NCBI GenBank assembly: GCA_945910005.1
Contig: OX246743.1
Location: forward strand, 14,118,587-14,182,586
Direction: 5' to 3'
DNA: 64,000 nucleotides
Origin: Isoperla grammatica
Taxonomy: Eukaryota > Arthropoda > Insecta > Plecoptera > Perlodidae
How positions within the stretch are numbered: the first letter of the stretch is position 1; each line of letters begins with the position of its first letter. Made by a program: the position numbers and the translations under genes. Under the pieces are notes generated by a model. It was not told the DNA's origin and did not search any database. It saw nothing but the letters and a program-made list of their open reading frames with translations. Of the stretch, positions 1 through 11,428 are shown piece after piece.

Positions 1-650
1 AGCGAGGAAACATGCGTTGTCTTCATATGTTGCATGTAGTTGCTCTCATCACTGACTTAGCGCAGGGTTTATCAAGTACAGTCACCGTCACAAGCGAGGA
101 AACATGCGTTGTCCTAATATGTTGCATGTGCTGCTCTCGTGTCACTGACTTAGCGCAGGGTTTATCAAGTACAGTCACCTTCACAAGCGAGGAAACATGC
201 GTTGTCTTCATATGTTGCATGAAGTGGCTCTCATGTCACTGACTTAGCGCAGGGTTTATCAAGTACAGTCACCGTCACAAGCGAGGAAACATGCGTTGTC
301 CTTATATGTTGCATGTAGTTGCTCTCATGTCACTGACTTAGCGCAGAGTTTATCAAGTACAGTCACCTTCACAAGCGAGGAAACATGCGTTGTCTTCATA
401 TGTTGCAAGTTGTTGCTTTCATGTCACTGACTTAGCGCATGGTTTATCAAGTACAGTCACCTTCACAAGCGAGGAAACAAGCGTTGTCTTCATATGTTGC
501 ATGTAGTTGCTCTCATGTCACTGACTAAGCGCAAGGTTTATCAAGTACAGTCACCTTCACAAGCGAGGAAACATGCGTTGTATTCATATGTTGCATGTAG
601 TTGCTCTTATGTTACTGACTTAGCGCAGGGTTTATCAAGTACAGTCACCT
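1..650 (+). repeat. Block related to the end of higher-order unit A
   Basis: This stretch aligns monomer by monomer with 5298-5947 (offset 5,297). Shared rare variants include the 93-bp monomer with GTGCTGCTCTCGTG (about 117-131 and 5414-5428), the GCGCATGG variant near 435, and an AACAAGCG variant near 476. It differs by scattered substitutions and by a private 2-bp loss of GT near position 49, which makes the first monomer 92 bp. The left end is cut by the window. Confidence 0.8.
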
Positions 651-1990
651 TCACATGCGAGGAAACATGCGTTGTCTTCATATGTTGCATGTAGTTGCTC
701 TCATGTCACTGACTAAGCGCAGGGTTTATCAAGTACAGTCACCTTCACAAGCGAGGAAACATGCGTTGTCTTCATATGTTGCATGTAGTTGCTCTTATGT
801 CACTGACTTAGCGCGGGGTTTATCAAGTACAGTCACCTTCACAAGCGAGGAAACATGCGTTGTCCTAATATGTTCAAGAAGTGGCTTTCATGTCACTGAC
901 TAAGCGCAGGGTTTATAAAGTACAGTCACCTTCACAAGCGAGGAAACATGCGTTGTCCAAATATGTTCAAGAAGTGGCTTTCATGTCACTGACTTAGCGC
1001 AGGGTTTATCAAGTACAGTCACCTTCACAAGCGAGGAAACATGCGTTGTCTTCATATGTTGCATGTAGTTGCACTCATGTCACTGACTAAGCGCAGGGTT
1101 TATCAAGTACAGTCACCGTCACAAGCGAGGAAACATGCGTTGTCTTCATATGTTGCATGTAGTTGCTCTCATGTCAGTGACTTAGCGCAGGGTTTATCAA
1201 GTACAGTCACCTACACAAGCGAGGAAACATGCGTTGTCCTCATATGTTGCATGTAGTTGCTCTCATGTCACTGACTTAGCGCAGGGTTTATCAAGTACAG
1301 TCACCGTCACAAGCGAGGAAACATGCGTTGTCTTCATATGTTGCATGTAGTTGCTCTCATGTCACTGACTTAGCGCAGGGTTTATCAAGTACAGTCACCT
1401 TCACAAGCGAAGAAACATGCGTTTTCCTCATATGTTGCATGTAGTTGCGGTCATGTCACTGACTTAGCGCAGGGTTTATCACGTACAGTCACCTTCACAA
1501 GCGAGGAAACATGCGTTGTCTTCATATGTTGCATGAAGTGGCTTTCATATCACTGACTTAGCGCAGGGTTTTTCAAGTACAGTCACCGTCACAAGCGAGG
1601 AAACATTAGTTCTCTTCATATGTTGCATGTAGTTGCTCTCATGTCACTGACTAAGCGCATGGTTTATCAAGTACAGTCACCTTCACAAGCGAGGAAACAT
1701 GCGTTGTATTCATATGTTGCATGTAGTTGCTCTTATGTTACTGACTTAGCGCAGGGTTTATCGAGTACAGTCACCTTCACAAGCGAGGAAACATGCGTTG
1801 TCCTAATATGTTCAAGAAGTGGCTTTCATGTCACTGACTTAGCGCAGTGTTTATTAAGTACAGTCACCTTCACAAGCGAGAAAACATGCGTTGTCCTAAT
1901 ATGTTCAAGAAGTGGCTTTCATGTCACTGACTTAGCGCAGGGTTTATCAAGTACAGTCACCTTCACAAGCGAGGAAACATGCGTTGTCTT
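651..1990 (+). repeat. Mosaic block shared with 33.98-35.9 kb and 38.0 kb
   Basis: Positions from about 655 match 35008 onwards (offset 34,353), and those from about 780 match 33,980 onwards (offset 33,227). Shared variants include ACATGCGAGG, GCGCGGGG, and CAGTGACTTAGC followed by ACCTACAC. A GAAGTGGCTTTCATATC monomer (about 1530) is followed by one with CATTAGTTCTC (about 1605). Positions 1620-2006 then resemble 38009-38422, with three 93-bp monomers nearly in a row. No gene or unique sequence is present. Confidence 0.75.
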
Positions 1991-2258
1991 CATATGTTGC
2001 ATGTAGTTGCACTCATGTCACTGACTTAGCGCAGGGTTTATTACGTACAGTCACCGTCACAAGCGAAGAAACATGCATTGTCTTTTTATGTTGCATGTAG
2101 TTGCTCTCATGTCACTGACTTAGCGCAGGGTTTATCAAGTACAGTCACCGTCACAAGCGAGGAAACATGCGTTGTCTTCATATGTTGCATGTAGTTGCTC
2201 TCATGTCACTGACTTAGCGCACGGTTTATCAAGTACAGTCACCTTCACAAGCGAGGAA

Positions 2259-2286
2259 ACATGCGTTGTCTTCATATGTTGCATGT
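2259..2286. other. Short inverted repeat in monomer (bases 11-38)
   Basis: ACATGC at 2259-2264 is the exact reverse complement of GCATGT at 2281-2286, with 16 bases between them that contain the CATATG palindrome. The dyad is present in every standard monomer. It is lost in the 93-bp class in which GCATGTAGT is replaced by CAAGAAGT. A six-base stem is short and could be chance; it is listed because it recurs hundreds of times. No function is claimed. Confidence 0.5.
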
Positions 2287-2298
2287 AGTTGCTCTCAT

Positions 2299-2336
2299 GT
2301 CACTGACTTAGCGCAGGGTTTATCAAGTACAGTCAC
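2299..2336. other. Imperfect hairpin/dyad in conserved half of monomer
   Basis: GTCACTGACTT (2299-2309, monomer bases 51-61) can pair with AAGTACAGTCAC (2325-2336, bases 77-88). This gives ten Watson-Crick pairs with one C-C mismatch (bases 53 and 86) and one bulged A (base 81). The loop is the 15 bases AGCGCAGGGTTTATC. The same dyad occurs throughout the array because these bases are among the least variable in the monomer. Common variants CTAAGC (base 61) and CACGTAC (base 78) break the pairs next to the loop, while the outer seven-pair stem is usually kept. It could be a dyad for a DNA-binding protein, a transcript hairpin, or chance. Confidence 0.55.
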
Positions 2337-3000
2337 CTTCACAAGCGAAGAAACATGCGTTGTCCTCATATGTTGCATGTAGTTGCGGTCATGTCACTGA
2401 CTTAGCGCAGGGTTTATCACGTACAGTCACCTTCACAAGCGAGGAAACATGCGTTGTCTTCATATGATGCATGAAGTGGCTTTCATATCACTGACTTAGC
2501 GCAGGGTTTTTCAAGTACAGTCACCGTCACAAGCGAGGAAACATTAGTTCTCTTCATATGTTGCATGTAGTTGCTCTCATGTCACTAACTTAGCGCAGGG
2601 TTTATCACGTACAGTCACTTTCACAAGCGAGAAAACATGCGTTTTCTTCTAATGCTGCATGTAGTTGCTCTCATGTCACTGACTTAGCGCAGGGTTTATC
2701 TAGTACAGTTTCCGTCACAAGCGAGGAAACATGCGTTGTCTTCATTGGTTGCATGTAGTTGCTCTTATGTCACTGACTTAGCGCAGGGTTTATCAAGTTC
2801 AGTCACCGTCACAAGGGAGAAAACATGCGTTGTCCTCAAATGTTGCATGAACTGGCCTTCATGTCACTGACTTAGCGCAGGGTATATCACGTACAGTAAC
2901 TTTCCCAAGCGAGGAAACATGTGTTGTCTTCATATGTTGCATGTAGTTGCTCTCATGTCACTGACTTAGCGCAGGGTTTATCACGTACAGTCACCGTCAC

Positions 3001-6000
3001 AAGCGAGGAAACATGCGTTGTCCAAATATGTTCAAGAAGTGGCTTTCATGTCACTGACTTAGCGCAGGGTTTATCAAGTACAGTCACCTTCACAAGCGAG
3101 TAAACATGCGTTGTCTTCATTTGTTGCATGTAGTTGCACTCATGTCACTGACTTAGCGCAGGGTTTATCAAGTACAGTCACCGTCACAAGCGAGGAAACA
3201 CGCGTTGTCTTCATATGTTGCATGTAGTTGCTCTCATGTCAGTGACTTAGCGCAGGGTTTATCAAGTACAGTCACCTACACAAGCGAGGAAACATGCGTT
3301 GTCCTCATATGTTGCATGTAGTTGCTCTCATGTCACTGACTTAGCGCAGGGTTTATCAAGTACAGTCACCGTCACAAGCGAGGAAACATGCGTTGTCTTC
3401 ATATGTTGCATGTAGTTGCTCTCATGTCACTGACTTAGCGCAGGGTTAATCAAGTACAGTCACCTTCACAAGCGAAGAAACATGCGTTGTCCTCATATGT
3501 TGCATGTAGTTGCGGTCATGTCACTGACTTAGCGCAGGGTTTATCACGTACAGTCACCTTCACAAGCGAGGAAACATGCGTTGTCTTCATATGTTGCATG
3601 AAGTGGCTTTCATATCACTGACTTAGCGCAGGGTTTATCAAGTACAGTCACCTTCACAAGCGAGGAAACATTCGTTCTGTTCATATGTTGCATGTAGTGG
3701 CTCTCATGTCACTGACTTAGCGCAGGGTTTATCACGTACAGTCACTTTCACAAGCGAGGAAACATGCGTTGTCTTCATATATTGCATGTAGTTTCTCTCA
3801 TGTCACTGACTTAGCGCAGGATTTATCACGTACAGTCACCGTCACAAGCGAGGAAACATGTGGTTATGACGTACAGTCACTTTCACAAGCGAGGAAACAT
3901 GCGTTGTCTTCATATATTGCATGTAGTTGCTCTCATGTCACTGACTTAGCGCAGGATTTATCACGTACAGTCACCGTCACAAGCGAGGAAACATGCGATG
4001 TCTTCATATGTTGCATGAAGTTGCTCTCATGTCACTGACTTAGCGCAGGGTTTATCAAGTACAGTCACCTTCACAAGTGAGAAAACATGCGTTGTCCTAA
4101 TATGTTCAAGAAGTGGCTTTCATGTCACTGACTTAGCGCAGGTTTTATCAAGTACAGTCACCTTCACAAGCGAGGAAACATGCGTTGTCTTCATATGTTG
4201 CATGTAGTTGCTCTCATGTCACTGACTTAGCGCAGGGTTTATCAAGTACAGTCACCTTCACAAGCGAGGAAACATGCGTTGTCCTCATATGTTTCATGTA
4301 GTTGCGGTCATGTCACTGACTTAGCGCAGGGTTTATCACGTACAGTCACCTTCACAAGCGAGGAAACATGCGTTGTCTTCATATGTTGCATGAAGTGGCT
4401 TTCATATCACTGACTTAGCGCAGGGTTTATCAAGTACAGTCACCGTCACAAGCGAGGAAACATTCGTTCTCTTCATATGTTGCATGTAGTTGCTCTCATG
4501 TCACTGACTTAGCGCAGGGTTTATCACGTACAGTCACTTTCACAAGCGAGGAAACATGCGTTGTCTTCATATGTTGCATGTAGTTGCTCTCATGTCACTT
4601 ACGTAGCGCAGGGTTTATCAATTACAGTCACCTTCACAAGCGAGGAAACATGCGTTGTCCTAATATGTTCAAGAAGTGGCTTTCATGTCACTGACTTAGC
4701 GCAGGGTTTATCAAGTACAGTTACCGTCACAAGCGAGGAAACATTCGTTCTCTTCATATGTTGCATGTAGTTGCTCTCATGTCACTGACTTAGCGCAGGG
4801 ATTATCAAGTACAGTCACCTTCACAAGCGAGGAAACATGCGTTGTCTTCATATGTTGCATGTAGTTGCTCTCATGTCACTGACTTAGCGCAGGGTTTATC
4901 AAGTACAGTCACATTTACAAGCGAGGAAACATGCGTTGTCTTCATTGGTTGCATGTAGTTGCTCTCATGTCACTGACTTAGCGCAGGGTTAATCAAGTAC
5001 AGTAACCTTCACAAGCGAGGAAACATGCGTTGTCTTCATATGTTGCATGTAGTTGTCCTCATGTCACTGACTAAGCGCAGGGTTTATCACGTAAAGTCAC
5101 CTTCACAAGCGAGGAAACATGCGTTGTCCTCATATGTTGCATGTAGTTGCTCTCATGTCACTGACTTAGCGCAGGGTGTATCACGTACAGTCACCATCAC
5201 AAGCGAGGAAACATGCGTTGTCTTCATATGTTGCATGAAGTGGCTCTCATGTCACTGACTTAGCGCAGGGTTTATCAAGTACAGTCACCGTCACAAGCGA
5301 GGAAACATGCGTTGTCTTCATATGTTGCATGTAGTTGCTCTCATGTCACTGACTTAGCGCAGGGTTTATCAAGTACAGTCACCGTCACAAGCGAGGAAAC
5401 ATGCGTTGTCCTAATATGTTGCATGTGCTGCTCTCGTGTCACTGACTTAGCGCAGGGTTTATCAAGTACAGTCACCTTCACAAGCGAGGAAACATGCGTT
5501 GTCTTCATATGTTGCATGAAGTGGCTCTCATGTCACTGACTTAGCGCAGGGTTTATCAAGTACAGTCACCGTCACAAGCGAGGAAACATGCGTTGTCCTT
5601 ATATGTTGCATGTAGTTGCTCTCATGTCACTGACTTAGCGCAGAGTTTATCAAGTACAGTCACCTTCACAAGCGAGGAAACATGCGTTGTGTTCATATGT
5701 TGCAAGTAGTTGCTTTCATGTCACTGACTTAGCGCATGGTTTATCAAGTACAGTCACCTTCACAAGCGAGGAAACAAGCGTTGTCTTCATATGTTGCATG
5801 TAGTTGCTCTAATGTCACTGACTAAGCGCAGGGTTTATCAAGTACAGTCACCTTCACAAGCGAGGAAACATGCGTTGTATTCATATGTTGCATGTAGTTG
5901 CTCTTATGTTACTGACTTAGCGCAGGGTTTATCAAGTACAGTCACCTTCACAAGCGAGGAAACATGCGTTGTCCTAATATGTTCAAGAAGTGGCTTTCAT

Positions 6001-6420
6001 GTCACTGACTTAGCGCAGGGTTTATCACGTACAGTCACTTTCACAAGCGAGGAAACATGCGTTGTCTTCATATGTTGCATGTAGTTGCTCTCATGTCACT
6101 GACTAAGCGCAGGGTTTATCACGTACAGTCACCGTCACAAGCGAGGAAACATGCGATGTCTTCATATGTTGCATGTAGTTGCTCTCATGTCACTGACTTA
6201 GCGCAGGGTTTATCAAGTACAGTCACCTTCACATGCGAGGAAACATGCGTTGTCTTCATATGTTGCATGTAGTTGCTCTCATGTCACTGACTAAGCGCAG
6301 GGTTTATCAAGTACAGTCACCTTCACAAGCGAGGAAACATGCGTTGTCTTCATATGTTGCATGTAGTTGCTCTTTTGTCACTGACTTAGCGCGGGGTTTA
6401 TCAAGTACAGTCACCTTCAC
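3001..6420 (+). repeat. Higher-order repeat unit A (3,420 bp)
   Basis: The unit begins with the monomer carrying TCCAAATATGTTCAAG at 3021 and ends where that same monomer reappears at 6421. Its length fits 31 monomers of 94 bp, five of 93 bp and one of 41 bp (2,914 + 465 + 41 = 3,420). Internal landmarks are the 41-bp monomer (3848-3888), TCACTTACGTAGCGC near 4597, TGTCCTCATG near 5055 and CACCATCAC near 5192. Unit A differs from B in the 41-bp monomer (GTGGTTATGACG against GTGGCTATCACG) and in ordinary substitutions. Confidence 0.88.
3848..3888 (+). repeat. 41-bp truncated monomer (A type)
   Basis: The distance from one GCGAGGAAACATG to the next is 41 bp rather than 94, a net loss of 53 bp spanning about monomer bases 16-74. 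The join reads ACATGTGGTTATGACGTAC. It is a clean marker of the higher-order unit, once per 3.42 kb, and this GTTATGACG form marks the A type. Confidence 0.88.
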
Positions 6421-9400
6421 AAGCGAGGAAACATGCGTTGTCCAAATATGTTCAAGAAGTGGCTTTCATGTCACTGACTTAGCGCAGGGTTTATCAAGTA
6501 CAGTCACCTTCACAAGCGAGTAAACATGCGTTGTCTTCATTTGTTGCATGTAGTTGCACTCATGTCACTGACTTAGCGCAGGGTTTATCAAGTACAGTCA
6601 CCGTCACAAGCGAGGAAACACGCGTTGTCTTCATATGTTGCATGTAGTTGCTCTCATGTCAGTGACTTAGCGCAGGGTTTATCAAGTACAGTCACCTACA
6701 CAAGCGAGGAAACATGCGTTGTCCTCATATGTTGCATGTTGTTGCTCTCATGTCACTGACTTAGCGCAGGGTTTATCAAGTACAGTCACCGTCACAAGCG
6801 AGGAAACATGCGTTGTCTTCATATGTTGCATGTAGTTGCTCTCATGTCACTGACTTAGCGCAGGGTTTATCAAGTACAGTCACCTTCACAAGCGAGAAAC
6901 ATGCGTTGTCCTCATATGTTGCATGTAGTTGCGGTCATGTCACTGACTTAGCGCAGGGTTTATCACGTACAGTCACCTTCACAAGCGAGGAAACATGCGT
7001 TGTCTTCATATGTTGCATGAAGTGGCTTTCATATCACTGACTTAGCGCAGGGTTTATCAAGTACAGTCACCGTCACAAGCGAGGAAACATTCGTTCTGTT
7101 CATATGTTGCATGTAGTGGCTCTCATGTCACTGACTTAGCGCAGGGTTTATCACGTACAGTCACTTTCACAAGCGAGGAAACATGCGTTGTCTTCATATA
7201 TTGCATGTAGTTGCTCTCATGTCACTGACTTAGCGCAGGATTTATCACGTACAGTCACCGTCACAAGCGAGGAAACATGTGGCTATCACGTACAGTCACT
7301 TTCACAAGCGAGGAAACATGCGTTGTCTTCATATATTGCATGTAGTTGCTCTCATGTCACTGACTTAGCGCAGGATTTATCACGTACAGTCACCGTCACA
7401 AGCGAGGAAACATGCGATGTCTTCATATGTTGCATGAAGTTGCTCTCATGTCCTTGACTTAGCGCAGGGTTTATCAAGTACAGTCACCTTCACAAGTGAG
7501 AAAACATGCGTTGTCCTAATATGTTCAAGAAGTGGCTTTCATGTCACTGACTTAGCGCAGGGTTTATCAAGTACAGTCACCTTCACAAGCGAGGAAACAT
7601 GCGTTGTCTTCATATGTTGCATGTAGTTGCTCTCATGTCACTGACTTAGCGCAGGGTTTATCAAGTACAGTCACCTTCACAAGCGAGGAAACATGCGTTG
7701 TCCTCATATGTTTCATGTAGTTGCGGTCATGTCACTGACTTAGCGCAGGGTTTATCACGTACAGTCACCTTCACAAGCGAGGAAACATGCGTTGTCTTCA
7801 TATGTTGCATGAAGTGGCTTTCATATCACTGACTTAGCGCAGGGTTTATCAAGTACAGTCACCGTCACAAGCGAGGAAACATTCGTTCTCTTCATATGTT
7901 GCATGTAGTTGCTCTCATGTCACTGACTTAGCGCAGGGTTTATCACGTACAGTCACTTTCACAAGCGAGGAAACATGCGTTGTCTTCATATGTTGCATGT
8001 AGTTGCTCTCATGTCACTTACGTAGCGCAGGGTTTATCAATTACAGTCACCTTCACAAGCGAGGAAACATGCGTTGTCCTAATATGTTCAAGAAGTGGCT
8101 TTCATGTCACTGACTTAGCGCAGGGTTTATCAAGTACAGTTACCGTCACAAGCGAGGAAACATTCGTTCTCTTCATATGTTGCATGTAGTTGCTCTCATG
8201 TCACTGACTTAGCGCAGGGATTATCAAGTACAGTCACCTTCACAAGCGAGGAAACATGCGTTGTCTTCATATGTTGCATGTTGTTGCTCTCATGTCACTG
8301 ACTTAGCGCAGGGTTTTTAAGTACAGTCACATTTACAAGCGAGGAAACATGCGTTGTCTTCATTGGTTGCATGTAGTTGCTCTCATGTCACTGACTTAGC
8401 GCAGGGTTAATCAAGTACAGTAACCTTCACAAGCGAGGAAACATGCGTTGTCTTCATATGTTGCATGTAGTTGTCCTCATGTCACTGACTAAGCGCAGGG
8501 TTTATCACGTAAAGTCACCTTCACAAGCGAGGAAACATGCGTTGTCCTCATATGTTGCATGTAGTTGCTCTCATGTCACTGACTTAGCGCAGGGTGTATC
8601 ACGTACAGTCACCATCACAAGCGAGGAAACATGCGTTGTCTTCATATGTTGCATGAAGTGGCTCTCATGTCACTGACTTAGCGCAGGGTTTATCAAGTAC
8701 AGTCACCGTCACAAGCGAGGAAACATGCGTTGTCTTCATTTGTTGCATGTAGTTGCTCTCATGTCACTGACTTAGCGCAGGGTTTATCAAGTACAGTCAC
8801 CGTCACAAGCGAGGAAACATGCGTTGTCCTAATATGTTGCATGTGCTGCTCTCGTGTCATTGACTTAGCGCAGGGTTTATCAAGTACAGTCACCTTCACA
8901 AGCGAGGAAACATGCGTTGTCTTCATATGTTGCATGAAGTGGCTCTCATGTCACTGACTTAGCGCAGGGTTTATCAAGTACAGTCACCGTCACAAGCGAG
9001 GAAACATGCGTTGTCCTTATATGTTGCATGTAGTTGCTCTCATGTCACTGACTTAGCGCAGAGTTTATCAAGTACAGTCACCTTCACAAGCGAGGAAACA
9101 TGCGTTGTCTTCATATGTTGCAAGTAGTTGCTTTCATGTCACTGACTTAGCGCATGGTTTATCAAGTACAGTCACCTTCACAAGCGAGGAAACAAGCGTT
9201 GTCTTCATATGTTGCATGTAGTTGCTCTAATGTCACTGACTAAGCGCAGGGTTTATCAAGTACAGTCACCTTCAGAAGCGAGGAAACATGCGTTGTATTC
9301 ATATGTTGCATGTAGTTGCTCTTATGTTACTGACTAAGCGCAGGGTTTATCAAGTACAGTCACCTTCACAAGCGAGGAAACATGCGTTGTCCTAATATGT

Positions 9401-9838
9401 TCAAGAAGTGGCTTTCATGTCACTGACTTAGCGCAGGGTTTATCACGTACAGTCACTTTCACAAGCGAGGAAACATGCGTTGTCTTCATATGTTGCATGT
9501 AGTTGCTCTCATGTCACTGACTAAGCGCAGGGTTTATCACGTACAGTCACCGTCACAAGCGAGGAAACATGCGATGTCTTCATATGTTGCATGTAGTTGC
9601 TCTCATGTCACTGACTTAGCGCAGGGTTTATCAAGTACAGTCACCTTCACATGCGAGGAAACATGCGTTGTCTTCATATGTTGCATGTAGTTGCTCTCAT
9701 GTCACTGACTAAGCGCAGGGTTTATCAAGTACAGTCACCTTCACAAGCGAGGAAACATGCGTTGTCTTCATATGTTGCATGTAGTTGCTCTTTTGTCACT
9801 GACTTAGCGCGGGGTTTATCAAGTACAGTCACCTTCAC
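6421..9838 (+). repeat. Higher-order repeat unit B (3,418 bp)
   Basis: This is a direct tandem copy of unit A with the same order of variant monomers. Two extra single-base losses account for the 2-bp difference in length: AAGCGAGAAACATG near 6892, where A has AAGCGAAGAAACATG, and GGGTTTTTAAGTAC near 8312. Other B-type marks are GTGTCATTGAC near 8853 and TTCAGAAGCGAGG near 9270. B-type marks let the later copies at 15888 and 22029 be assigned to B rather than A. Confidence 0.88.
7267..7307 (+). repeat. 41-bp truncated monomer (B type)
   Basis: This has the same 53-bp loss as at 3848, with the join ACATGTGGCTATCACGTAC. It lies 3,419 bp after the A copy, in step with the higher-order period. 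Confidence 0.88.
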
Positions 9839-11428
9839 AAGCGAGGAAACATGCGTTGTCCAAATATGTTCAAGAAGTGGCTTTCATGTCACTGACTTAG
9901 CGCAGGGTTTATCAAGTACAGTCACCTTCACAAGCGAGTAAACATGCGTTGTCTTCATTTGTTGCATGTAGTTGCACTCATGTCACTGACTTAGCGCAGG
10001 GTTTATCAAGTACAGTCACCGTCACAAGCGAGGAAACACGCGTTGTCTTCATATGTTGCATGTAGTTGCTCTCATGTCAGTGACTTAGCGCAGGGTTTAT
10101 CAAGTACAGTCACCTACACAAGCGAGGAAACATGCGTTGTCCTCATATGTTGCATGTAGTTGCTCTCATGTCACTGACTTAGCGCAGGGTTTATCAAGTA
10201 CAGTCACCGTCACAAGCGAGGAAACATGCGTTGTCTTCATATGTTGCATGTAGTTGCTCTCATGTCACTGACTTAGCGCAGGGTTTATCAAGTACAGTCA
10301 CCTTCACAAGCGAAGAAACATGCGTTGTCCACATATGTTGCATGTAGTTGCGGTCATGTCACTGACTTAGCGCAGGGTTTATCACGTACAGTCACCTTCA
10401 CAAGCGAGGAAACATGCGTTGTCTTCATATGTTGCATGAAGTGGCTTTCATATCACTGTTTTAGCGCAGGGTTTTTCAAGTACAGTCACCGTCAAAAGCG
10501 AGGAAACATTAGTTCTCTTCATATGTTGCATGTAGTTGCTCTCATGTCACTAACTTAGCGCAGGGTTTATCACGTACAGTCACTTTCACAAGCGAGAAAA
10601 CATGCGTTTTCTTCATATGCTGCATGTAGTTGCTCTCATGTCACTGACTTAGCGCAGGGTTTATCTAGTACAGTTTCCGTCACAAGCGAGAAAACATGCG
10701 TTGTCTTCATTGGTTGCATGTAGTTGCTCTTATGTCACTGACTTAGCGCAGGGTTTATCAAGTTCAGTAACCGTCACAAGCGAGAAAACATGCGTTGTCC
10801 TTAAATGTTGCATGAACTGGCCTTCATGTCACTGACTTAGCGCAGGGTATATCACGTACAGTAACTTTCCCAAGCGAGGAAACATGTGTTGTCTTCATAT
10901 GTTGCATGTAGTTGCTCTCATGTCACTGACTTAGCGCAGGGTTTATCACGTACAGTCACCGTCACAAGCGAGGAAACATGCGATGTCTTCATATGTTGCA
11001 TGTAGTTGCTCTCATGTCACTGACTTAGCGCAGGGTTTATCAAGTACAGTCACCTTCACAAGCGAGGAAACATGCGTTGTCCTAATATGTTGCATGTAGT
11101 TGCTCTCATGTCACTGACTTAGCGCAGGGTTTATCAAGTACATTCACCTTCACATGCGAGGAAACATGCGTTGTCTTCACATGTTGCATGTAGTTGCTCT
11201 CATGTCACTGACTTAGCGCAGGGTTTATCATGTACAGTCACATTCACATGCGAGGAAACATGCGTTGTCCTCATATGTTTCATGTAGTTGCGGTCATGTC
11301 ACCGACTTAGCGCAGGGTTTATCACGTACAGTCACCTTCACAAGCGAGGAAACATGCGTTGTCTTCATATGTTGCATGTAGTTGCTCTCATGTCACTGAC
11401 TTAGCGCAGGGTTTATCAAGTACAGTCA
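9839..11428 (+). repeat. Higher-order unit C, first copy (partial)
   Basis: It starts like A and B with the TCCAAATATG monomer. It departs after about 10330 (GTCCACATATG) and again at 10457 (CACTGTTTTAGC), then runs into the divergent cassette with CATTAGTTCTC, ATGCTGCATG, TCATTGGTTGC and GAACTGGCC (10500-10870). It is followed by ACATTCACCTTCACATGCG near 11145. This copy matches C' at 19306 (offset 9,467) up to 11428. Private substitutions include CAGTAACCG near 10768 and TATCATGTACAG near 11228. Confidence 0.82.

Larger units (their letters stand above)
2249..2342 (+). repeat. Reference consensus monomer (94 bp)
   Basis: This copy matches the most frequent base at every position I compared and is used here for monomer numbering, base 1 at 2249. 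It has 42 G or C bases of 94. It holds three CpG dinucleotides (bases 4-5, 16-17 and 64-65), one CATATG palindrome and one GTAC palindrome. In its plus-strand frames it carries an ATG followed by TAG at bases 35-40 and a TAG at bases 61-63, so an unbroken run of consensus monomers closes its frames. There is no obvious division into two related 47-bp halves. Confidence 0.9.
1991..3000 (+). repeat. Mosaic block shared with 28.19-29.20 kb
   Basis: This block aligns with 28194-29203 at a constant offset of 26,203. Rare shared variants include TTATTACGTACAG (about 2040), GCATTGTCTTTTTATG (about 2075), CATATGATGCATG (2461), and the divergent set TTTTCTTC..ATGCTGCATG, TCATTGGTTGC, GAACTGGCCTTC and GGGTATATCACG (2640-2890). 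Those last four monomers form a cassette that recurs about a dozen times in the window. The block ends at the start of higher-order unit A. Confidence 0.8.

Noticed and set aside
23..220. Minus-strand 65-codon open reading frame at the left end
   Set aside because: It is the antisense of two ordinary monomers that happen to have a 2-bp and a 1-bp loss; it has no support as a gene.
2299..2361. Hammerhead ribozyme, as found in some satellite DNAs
   Set aside because: CTGA and GAAAC boxes are present, but the core CTGANGA is not: the monomer reads CTGACTT. The minus strand has no CTGATGA either.
4597..4612. TCACTTACGTAGCGC monomer as a regulatory site
   Set aside because: It is a two-base variant of TCACTGACTTAGCGC that makes a TACGTA palindrome. 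It recurs only because it is part of the higher-order unit.
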